DNA of 64,000 bases, taken from contig JAQFVV010006272.1 of the NCBI GenBank assembly GCA_028023455.1, forward strand, positions 5,075,217 to 5,139,216. The letters run 5' to 3'. The stretch is from Epiperipatus broadwayi. Lineage: Eukaryota > Onychophora > Udeonychophora > Euonychophora > Peripatidae. Numbering within the stretch: the stretch's first letter is position 1; every line of letters begins with the position of its first letter. The notes under the pieces are model-generated. The model did no database searches. It saw only the letters and a list, made by a program, of their open reading frames with translations, and was not told where the DNA came from. Positions 57,720 to 64,000 of this stretch are shown one piece after another. A program made the position numbers and the translations under genes.

Positions 57720-58516
57720 AAGTAAATGGAGAGTATTTAAGTCATTTAGATTTCGTAGATGATGTAGTTGTTTTTGCAAATAATGCTTCAGAGCTGCAGG
57801 AAATGTTGCAGGAGTTAGCAGATGAAAGTAGAAAAGTAGGACTAAAGATAAATGTTAAAAAGACTAAGGTAATGTTTAATCGATTTGCTCAAAATATGAA
57901 AATAAAGATTGATTATGAAGAATTAGAAGAAGTTAACAGTTACAAATACCTTGGTCAGATTATTAATACAGATGGAAACATAATGGAGGAAATTAATCAT
58001 AGAATTAAACTTGGTTGGAGTGCTTTTGGTAGAAATAACTTGATACTAAAAGGAAATATGCCTATGTGCTTGGGAAGGATGGATTTTAACAAATGTGTTT
58101 TACCAGTTCTTACTTATGGATCTGAGACTTGGACACTTAATAGAAGAGCAATACAGAGACTTCAGATCACTCAAAGGAGTATGGAGAGATGTATGTTGGG
58201 AGTAACAAGAAGAGATCGAAAATGCAATGTATGGGTAAGACAACAAACAGGTGTTACTGACCTTATTGAAAAAATTAAAAGATTGAAATGGAGTTGGGCT
58301 GGACATATTGCTAGAAGAGATGATAATAGATGGACAATTGAAATTTTAAACTGGATTCCAAGAGATTGTAAAAGACCCAGAAAGAGACCATATGTGAGAT
58401 GGATGGATGAAATAAGAAAATGTGCAGGGGTGTTGTGGAGAAAAGAAGCTAAAGATCGGAGAAGATGGATTAAACTTGGAGAGACCTTCATCCTGCAGTG
58501 GATTGATAATGGGTGA
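57704..58516 (+). pseudogene. RTE LINE copy A: RT active site, thumb and C-terminal domain
   Basis: After the frameshift the protein goes on METKGVKVNGEYLSHLDFVD: the FVDD box (HLDFVDDVVVFAN) is intact. Then LKINVKKTKVMFN, VNSYKYLGQIINTDGN, VLPVLTYGSETWTLNRRAIQ, SWAGHIARRDDNR and RPYVRWMDEIRKCAG, the RTE C-terminal region. It closes with ILQWIDNG and TGA just before the (GAT)n tail. Confidence 0.9.
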
Positions 58517-58524
58517 TGATGATG

Positions 58525-58536
58525 ATTTTAATATAC
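58525..58536. repeat. TSD of RTE copy A, right (ATTTTAATATAC)
   Basis: Partner of 55222-55233, directly after the (GAT)n tail. Confidence 0.88.
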
Positions 58537-58546
58537 ATATGTATAT
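58535..58546. repeat. TSD of palindromic element, left (ACATATGTATAT)
   Basis: Repeated at 59375-59386. It lies in simple TA-rich sequence, so chance similarity cannot be excluded. Confidence 0.6.
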
Positions 58547-59374
58547 TAGAAAAAAATCAAGTCAGATGTCACTTGACCTAATTTAAACAAGCTTGTATTA
58601 CATTATAAAGAGCTCGCAAATAAGCTCTTAACAAGCTTTGCATAATATCCCCAACCCCAGACTGGTTTCTGCTACTGGCTTCTTCGGTGAGGTGCTAGGA
58701 TATTCAAGCATTAGATTATTAATACCAGGACAAGCCCAGTACTTTATCTAATGGATAACTATTAAGTAGAAAATCTGAAATTTTCAGACATCCATATGTC
58801 TTCCAATTCATCTAATTTAAATAGCCATATGGGACTGAACTAAGTTCAGATACACTATATATCTGAGCTTGTCCTGGTATTTTTAATCTAATGCTTGAAT
58901 ATCCTAGCACCTCACTGAGGAAGCCAGTAGCAGAAACCAGTCTGGGGTTGGAGATATTCTGCAAAACTTGTTAGGAGCTTATTTGTGAGCTCTTTATATA
59001 ACATTTGTAATACAAGCTTGTTTAAATTAGATCATGTGACATCTGACTTGATTTTTTTGTAATTTTATTTTTGCTATTAAGGCTTTGGCAATTTTATATT
59101 GTTAAAGCTATTAATATATGGTGTATTTGAACTTAGTTCAGTCCCATATGGCTATTTAAGTTAGCTGGATTGGATGACATATGGATGTCTGAAAATTCCA
59201 GATTTTCTACTTAATAATTATCCATTAGATAAAGTGCTGGGCTTGTCCTGGTATTTTTAATCTAATAATTGAATATCCTAGCACCTCACTGAGGAAGCCA
59301 GTACCAGAAACCGATCTGGAGTTGGGGATATTCTGCAAAGCTTGTTAAGAGCTAATTTGAGAGCTCTTTATATA
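58547..59374. mobile_element. Palindromic element, one inverted and two direct-related arms
   Basis: Arm A (about 58558-58858) is inverted relative to arm C (about 59122-59374) and, over its first part, to arm B (about 58868-59055); B and C are thus partial direct repeats. The block is flanked by ACATATGTATAT (58535-58546 and 59375-59386), ten bases from the RTE insertion site. Each arm holds CTAGCACCTCAC(T/C)GA(G/A)GAAG then CAGTA(G/C)CAGAAAC, inside an outer stem GAATATCC/GGATATT. There is no coding frame. The motif resembles conserved 3' ends of Penelope-like elements, so a non-autonomous relative is possible. Confidence 0.8.
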
Positions 59375-59386
59375 ACATATGTATAT
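59375..59386. repeat. TSD of palindromic element, right
   Basis: Partner of 58535-58546. Confidence 0.6.
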
Positions 59387-59639
59387 ATGTGTATGTATAG
59401 ATTTTATATATATGTCTATGGGTGTATGTGCATCTATGTTTAAGGGATATATGGGTGTATATCTTGATATATATATATGTATGTCTATTTTATATATATG
59501 AGGTAATGGTTATGTATTTATATCATTCAAATATTGTAGCTCTTATGAAGACTGCTGGACAGTCTAAACTGTCATGAAAATAAAGAAGTTTTATTAGAAA
59601 AATTTTTTGCATTAAAGTGTATATAAGAGGAGTTATTAT

Positions 59640-60031
59640 AAGCAATATACAGATGGACAAAGAAAGATAAGAGATAAAATTTTCGAAAAATGGATTCGGT
59701 CAGGTTGGCCGAACAAAAAGCCTTTGTAACTTGCGCAGGGTTTTCAGTTAATGGAGATAAGCTATCAATGTGTAATGATTGTATAGTTTATGGGGATAGA
59801 GTAGTGATATCTACTACTGGGAGGCAAATAGTTTTAAACTTATTGCACGAAGATCATCCAGGCATGATACAAGCTAAAGCACTAGCATGTAATTATGTCT
59901 GGTGGTCTGGAATTAATGCTGATATTGAAAAGTTTGTAAAGAAATGTTTGTCATGTCAGGAGGAAATGCAGCTTCCAGACAAAAATTTAATAGCATGGAT
60001 TGTTCAGGAAAACATAAACCAAAAAAATTAG
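59640..60031 (+). pseudogene. Integrase zinc-finger region of E5
   Basis: DGQRKIRDKIFEKWIRSGWP (end of the RNase H-integrase linker), then after a frame change GFSVNGDKLSMCNDCIVYGD, VVISTTGRQIVLNLLHEDHP and the HHCC finger HEDHPGMIQAKALACNYVWW...KKCLSCQEEM (both His and both Cys present). The DDE core that should follow is absent: only about 50 bases separate this frame from the polypurine tract, so the catalytic domain was deleted. Confidence 0.85.
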
Positions 60032-60065
60032 AAAATTATGTGTAAAACACTTAAAGGGCATTCTT

Positions 60066-60083
60066 CTGGAGTGGAGAGAGAAA
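60066..60083 (+). promoter_or_regulatory. Polypurine tract of E5
   Basis: CTGGAGTGGAGAGAGAAA stands immediately before the 3' LTR (TGTTATATTT at 60084), the expected priming site for plus-strand DNA. Confidence 0.75.
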
Positions 60084-60465
60084 TGTTATATTTATATATG
60101 AAGAGAAGTTAGTTTGTAGTTGAAATTTAAAAAAAAATTGTACAATATAAATTGTAATCACCAGAAATATAAAAGTTGGAAATTATAAAAGCACATTCTT
60201 TTCAAAGAAAAAGTAAAGTACTCCAGAAGATAAAAATATTTAATTATAGAAAAAGATTGCTTAAAGAAATAAAAACAAAAGGATAGTTGTTTGTTTAAAA
60301 AGAATTAATTAATTATGAAATTTTGAAATGCTAAAATCCTGTTTATTTAATTAACAAAATAATAATGATAAGAAAAAATGGGAATTAAAAAACTGGAAAG
60401 ATTTTATTTGTGACTAAATTAAAATATACTAATTAAATCTGTTAAGGCAAAATTTAATTAGTGCA

Positions 60466-60480
60466 AAGATAAGAAAATAT
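60466..60480. repeat. TSD of tRNA-Gly retroposon, left (AAGATAAGAAAATAT)
   Basis: Identical to 60581-60595. The 5' LTR at the same place (about 50785-50800) has one copy. Confidence 0.92.
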
Positions 60481-60580
60481 TGTCAAGCATTGGTGGCCTA
60501 GCGGTTAGCATAGCTGCCTTCCAAGTAGCTGGCCTGGGTTCGTTTCCCGGTCAATGCATTTGACATATGAGAAAAAAAAA
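60481..60580 (+). mobile_element. Retroposed tRNA-Gly(TCC)-like unit, 100 bp
   Basis: Insert in the 3' LTR bounded by perfect 15-bp TSDs. It has six leader bases (TGTCAA), the tRNA body 60487-60558, a 12-base trailer (TTTGACATATGA) and an A-rich end (G then about nine A). This is what target-primed retroposition of a short polymerase III transcript leaves. The 5' LTR of the same element provides the empty site. Confidence 0.93.
60487..60558 (+). tRNA. tRNA-Gly (anticodon TCC), probable retropseudogene
   Basis: 72 nt. Acceptor GCATTGG/TCAATGC (7 pairs, one wobble), discriminator A. Anticodon stem GCTGC/GTAGC with loop CTTCCAA, anticodon TCC. T stem CTGGG/CCCGG. The run AGCATAGCTGCCTTCCAAG is what animal tRNA-Gly-TCC genes have. 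Faults: the D stem is weak, and the T loop reads TTCGTTT where A is nearly universal at the fifth place, damaging box B. With its A tail and TSD it is a retropseudogene, not an ordinary gene. Confidence 0.75.
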
Positions 60581-60595
60581 AAGATAAGAAAATAT
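60581..60595. repeat. TSD of tRNA-Gly retroposon, right
   Basis: Partner of 60466-60480. Confidence 0.92.
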
Positions 60596-61129
60596 GCCAT
60601 GATATAAATAGGAAGAAATTTTGGCTACAAGTGTTCTGCATTTTCATTGTCTTTCATGGGAGATGTCTCTGTCTGGAGCAGTTAGCTGAACAAGATCGCT
60701 GTGAGTGTTAATTCACAGTAGAGGAGTTTCTTATCCCAGGCACCAGTTACCTGAAAGTTAATGAGCTGGTTAGGATTCCATACAGATCACCCTGATCTTA
60801 TTATTTTTTATACACCTAAGAAGTCTCGCAAAGGAATTACTACCAGAGGGTAATATGACTTTATTTTGTCAGACTTTTAAATAATATTGTGGACTGAAAA
60901 ATTAGAATTGTCTCTAGTGAAATACCTCTATATGTGTAGATGTGTAGAACAGTATTGAGATTGAATCCTAAATGTTTCAGATAATGTGGATTGCATAGTG
61001 GTGTTATATATTTTGTCTTTTTATTAATAAATAAGTAAATTTTCATTATATTGGGAATATGAATTTATTTAATTCTGATGTATGATATTTTGCTGTGATC
61101 AGTTACATTTTATTGTTAGCAGATACATA

Positions 61130-61310
61130 GAAATATTTCAAAAAGAAGTTTTCAGCTGAAGAAATTAAAGAAGAGCATTGCAAAATATCTAATAATCAGA
61201 AAAATGGACTAGCATGTTCTATATGTGAACATATTTGTGGTCAGAGATTGTTTTCTATTCTTGTAAACTAGAGCATTTTTTTTCTTGGAATTGGAATGAT
61301 CATCCTCATT
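61130..61310 (+). pseudogene. Old LINE C-terminus, right half of the split element
   Basis: KYFKKKFSAEEIKEEHCKIS then GLACSICEHICGQRLFSIL: a charged helix followed by the CxxC zinc-finger-like tail typical of LINE ORF2 C-termini ('FxCxxCgrxCxSrixLxsH'). It is the direct continuation of 49390-50398 across element E5. Confidence 0.7.
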
Positions 61311-62283
61311 TAGGAATAAAATAGAAAATCATATAATATTATAAAACTGACCAAAAAAATAAAATTTTACTGAAATTCTTTCATGACTATGGTTTCATCT
61401 ATTGACAAATAGACCTCCTCAAACAAAATTTCACAAAATACAAACAACATATATATATATAACAAAATCACCTTCCTATAATTCACTTCAAAAAGCAATT
61501 ACCTTTAACATCATGAGATTGATGGCCTCGGATTCAAGAAGATTTATTATCAGTGTTTCTTTGACACTTTTTTTCATAAAAGATAATCACTGTATTGTCA
61601 AATATTTTATGACTTGTATTCAGTTCATGAATATATAAAACTGAGCTACGATACCTATTTTTGACTCTATTCTTATAAACAATAACTCTTTTATTAAGAC
61701 TTAATTTACTTTGACCTATATAAATTTTAAAATAGCTGCAAGGAATTTTATAAACTGTACCAGGAATAGATTTACTATAATTGACTGTTTTGAACTATTA
61801 ATAAATTTAAATCAAGATCTTTCTATCAGGTCACTTTCATACCACCCAATAAATTACTATTCTTATAAACCAATCTATAAATTGATGCCCTGAATGGTAA
61901 AGAAATAAATTCTTTATTCTCACTAAAAAATTAAATTTTTGTTATTATTAGGCCTATAGATATTTTTATTAAATATATTTCTAATAAATTCATGATTATA
62001 ACCTAACTCAATATAATCAGAAGCAAATTAACTCCTGAATGTAAGCATTATGTTCAAAATTATTAAGCCCTCGGTGTGTGTGTGTGTGTGTTGTTTGTCT
62101 TTCATGGAATTTCATTTCAGACTGTCTGTTTGTTAATAGATAAAAACATAATCATGAGAAAATTTTAGTAAAATTTTGTTTTTTGGCTAGTTTTGTAATG
62201 TTATATATTTTATACTTTATTTATCATTACTAGTATATTAAGTATTTAATTTTCATTTAGGAATGGATGATGTATATATGTGA
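61311..62283. other. No supported gene
   Basis: AT-rich; (TG)n at about 62074-62091. Nothing recognisable on either strand. Confidence 0.45.
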
Positions 62284-62543
62284 ATTATTTTTACCAAAAG
62301 CACTCCATTCAAATTTAATTCTATGATTAATCTCATTTATTATGCTTCCATCTATATTAATAATTTTATCAATGTATTTGAAATGGTTAATTTCCGATCT
62401 TTATTTTTTCCATGTGAGATTTAGCATTTATTTTTACTCTTTTAGCTTCCAGTTTTATTCCACAAAATACACTTTGTAAAACTGTTGTAAAAAGTTTTGC
62501 GATATGGAATTTCTGTTGTACACTGTTCTCAATGTCAATTTTC

Positions 62544-62557
62544 TTAGCAGCTTTATA
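62544..62557. repeat. TSD of palindromic insert, left (TTAGCAGCTTTATA)
   Basis: Identical to 62786-62799; the RTE copies show one copy at this place. Confidence 0.85.
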
Positions 62558-62785
62558 GGGTATATGAGCACAGACTTTCATATGCCCCACCACTCTTCAC
62601 ACTATCTCATAATACTGCTACACCTGAACACATATATTTATCTTTTCAACATATATGTGTTCAAGTGTATCAGTGTTATGAGATAGTGTGGAGAGTGGTG
62701 GCGCATATGAAAGTCTATGCTCATATACCCTATATATTAAATATATATAGATACATGTATATAATAATATTGTGTATTTCAGTTA
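62558..62785. mobile_element. 228-bp insert with near-perfect hairpin and AT-rich tail
   Basis: Arms 62558-62636 and 62651-62736 are inverted copies (GGGTATATGAGCA...TGCTCATATACCC, CTATCTCATAA...TTATGAGATAG) around a loop of about 14 bases. An AT-rich tail follows (62737-62785). The insert interrupts RTE copy C and is flanked by a 14-bp TSD. A TSD this long with a one-sided tail suggests retroposition of a snap-back RNA rather than cut-and-paste transposition. Confidence 0.82.
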
Positions 62786-62799
62786 TTAGCAGCTTTATA
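62786..62799. repeat. TSD of palindromic insert, right
   Basis: Partner of 62544-62557. Confidence 0.85.
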
Positions 62800-64000
62800 T
62801 AAACTAATGACTGCTATTGCATTTGGATAAATATTATTGAGAATATGACAATATCTTCATAATTCAAAGCTTTAATCATCATGGAAATGCTTGTAGAATC
62901 AAATATCTTTTCATAAACTATAATCCAAAGAATAATGATTCATATTATTTGGTCCTTTAATAGAATGTCATTCAATACCATTTTATTAAATCCAGCTTGT
63001 ATTTTTGATTGGTTAGAATCTGAAGTTTGCTATAGATAAGTTATAATTATCTTTTGTAAACATTTTATAAAACTGATAGAAGACTAATAGATCTTAATTT
63101 GTAATCTTTTTTTATCAACTTTCTTAAATATTAATATTACTACCGCAATCTTTATATCATCAGATACATCTTTATCATTTAGATATTTTATATACAACTT
63201 TGTCAAAAACTTTTCTATTTCTTTAACTGTTTTTTTTAAGGTGTTGATTATAATTTCATTATTTCCTTGAGCTTTTCCCTTCTTTGTAGATTTAATTACA
63301 TGTCTCATTTCATTTAAAGTGCTGAACAATTCAGATATAATAACTGAAGGAATATCTTATTTTCTTGTTTCACACATTTCATAATGTCATCACTCTTTTC
63401 CATAATATTTCCATCTTTTTTTCTTATTTCAGAAATAACTTTTAATACCAAAATGTTGTTCTACATTTTTGAAATTTTTGTTCTCTTCTATTCATTGTCA
63501 ATTTATAATTATATTTTTTATAGCATTATTAACTATTTTTTTGTGCCATTTTACAAAACTCTAGTTATTCAATTTCTTTTAATGAATCATTTTTAAAAAA
63601 TTTTATATTCCTTCTCTTCTTTATACATCTTCACGTCTCAGTAAAAAATTAATTTACTAGTAAAATGCTTTTTGTACTGCCTATTGATTTTAATCAAGTT
63701 TAAAACATTTTCAAAATCTGTTAATATTTTAAAATGATTTGCAAGATCTAATATAAATTCATTGGTTTTTGAAGTTTAAAAATATTTCTTCTCAAAAAAA
63801 TAATTCTATATACATAGTTTGTTGTTGTTGTTGTTTTTTTTGCCAACTCCATAAGTCTGAGTTTTGTCCCTCATTTTTATCACTACAATCAAATTTATCC
63901 ACAGCACTTTTAACTTCAATTATTCATCAATTTTAGTATTAAAATATCCCATGACAAATTTAAAATTTTGATCAAAAATACTTTGTACATCCACACAAAA

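Larger units (their letters stand above)
55234..58524 (+). mobile_element. RTE-type LINE copy A, full length
   Basis: 3291 bp, from GGCTGCAGAAAGGAG to a (GAT)n tail, flanked by the 12-bp TSD ATTTTAATATAC. It has a 5' untranslated region of about 325 bp, then one long coding region of endonuclease plus RT. Only two nonsense changes (57135-57137 and 57225-57227) and one single-base deletion near 57705 interrupt the open frame. All catalytic motifs that I can see are intact, so this is the youngest and best preserved coding element in the window. The endonuclease/RT order, the 'GHIARRDD...RWMDEI' C-terminus and the short-repeat 3' tail fit the RTE clade. Confidence 0.93.
50399..61129 (+). mobile_element. 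Ty3/Gypsy LTR retrotransposon E5 carrying nested insertions
   Basis: LTRs are 50399-51522 and 60084-61129. The flanks GAAAT (50394-50398) and GAAAT (61130-61134) are a 5-bp TSD: removing the element restores IAW-KYFKKKF in the old LINE frame. Internal order on the plus strand is primer site, gag, protease, RT, RNase H, integrase finger, polypurine tract. It contains a fold-back element (53294-53984), a full-length RTE LINE (55234-58524), a palindromic element (58547-59374) and, in the 3' LTR, a tRNA-Gly retroposon (60481-60580). The integrase core is deleted. By eye the LTRs differ at roughly one base in ten, so the insertion is old. Confidence 0.92.
60084..61129 (+). repeat. 3' LTR of E5, interrupted by a tRNA-Gly retroposon
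   Basis: Same sequence family as 50399-51522 but without the 155-bp duplication and with a 115-bp gain (insert plus TSD) at 60481-60595. TATA box TATAAATA at 60603-60610. Confidence 0.88.
62284..64000 (-). mobile_element. RTE-type LINE copy C, badly decayed, runs past window end
   Basis: Minus strand, third copy of the RTE family. Recognisable pieces are the region before SYKYLGQ near 62284-62400, VFCGIKLEAKRVKIN at 62470-62420, RHVIKSTKKGKAQGNNEIII at 63315-63230 and ILIFKKVDKK at 63130-63110. Endonuclease remnants come last, AVDKFDCSDKN at about 63905-63873 and DVQSIFDQNFKFVMG at the right edge. Its 3' end lacks the last roughly 480 bp of copies A and B. It is the oldest of the three by divergence. 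Confidence 0.82.

Noticed and set aside
58900-58960. Definite hammerhead ribozyme call in the palindromic element
   Set aside because: CUGANGA and GAAA boxes are present in two arms, but stem II does not form properly and CCTC/GAGG can pair instead; kept only as a lead.
60487-60558. Functional single-copy tRNA-Gly gene
   Set aside because: TSD, A tail and the altered T-loop A show a retroposed copy.

Overview
This is AT-rich eukaryotic, almost certainly animal, DNA. It contains no operons, ribosome binding sites or dense host genes. It does contain decayed Ty3/Gypsy, Penelope-like (PLE), RTE-type LINE and hAT elements, tRNA-derived retroposons, fold-back elements and TTAGGG-like tracts. A lophotrochozoan invertebrate such as a mollusc is my best guess, but that is inference from style and not proof. 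Nearly everything recognisable is a mobile element, and almost all coding copies carry stops, frameshifts or lost catalytic residues.

Layout. 1-5130: remnants of two minus-strand LTR elements and a 309-bp tandem duplication. 5131-11364: a minus-strand Gypsy element with both LTRs. 13221-15826: a DNA transposon with 8-bp target duplications (TSDs), holding a second TIR-bounded element and two telomere-like tracts in inverted orientation. 15835-20971: mostly non-coding. 20972-21316: a possible two-exon host gene. 21487-27442: a third Gypsy element. 27939-34125: two PLE copies tail-out in inverted orientation. One is broken by a hAT element and a 96-bp insert, the other by a tRNA-like retroposon. 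34143-36517: a 5'-truncated RTE LINE. 36518-44768: no supported genes. 44769-49345: a fourth Gypsy element. 49390-61310: a dead LINE split by a Gypsy element of 10.7 kb. That Gypsy element itself holds a fold-back element, a nearly intact full-length RTE LINE, a palindromic element and a tRNA-Gly retroposon. 62284-64000: a third, badly decayed RTE copy with a palindromic insert.

The value of the window is its stratigraphy. Several insertions can be defined to the base because a second, uninterrupted copy of the host element, or the interrupted reading frame, lies in the same window. This gives TSDs for the hAT element (8 bp), both tRNA retroposons (13 and 15 bp), the RTE copy (12 bp), the fold-back elements (about 8-14 bp), and the Gypsy element (5 bp, confirmed by the host LINE reading frame). 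I found no evidence of a new defence, metabolic or regulatory system. The most unusual items are the short retroposed tRNA-like units, the fold-back/palindromic families with conserved hairpins, and the telomere-like inverted repeat inside the DNA transposon.
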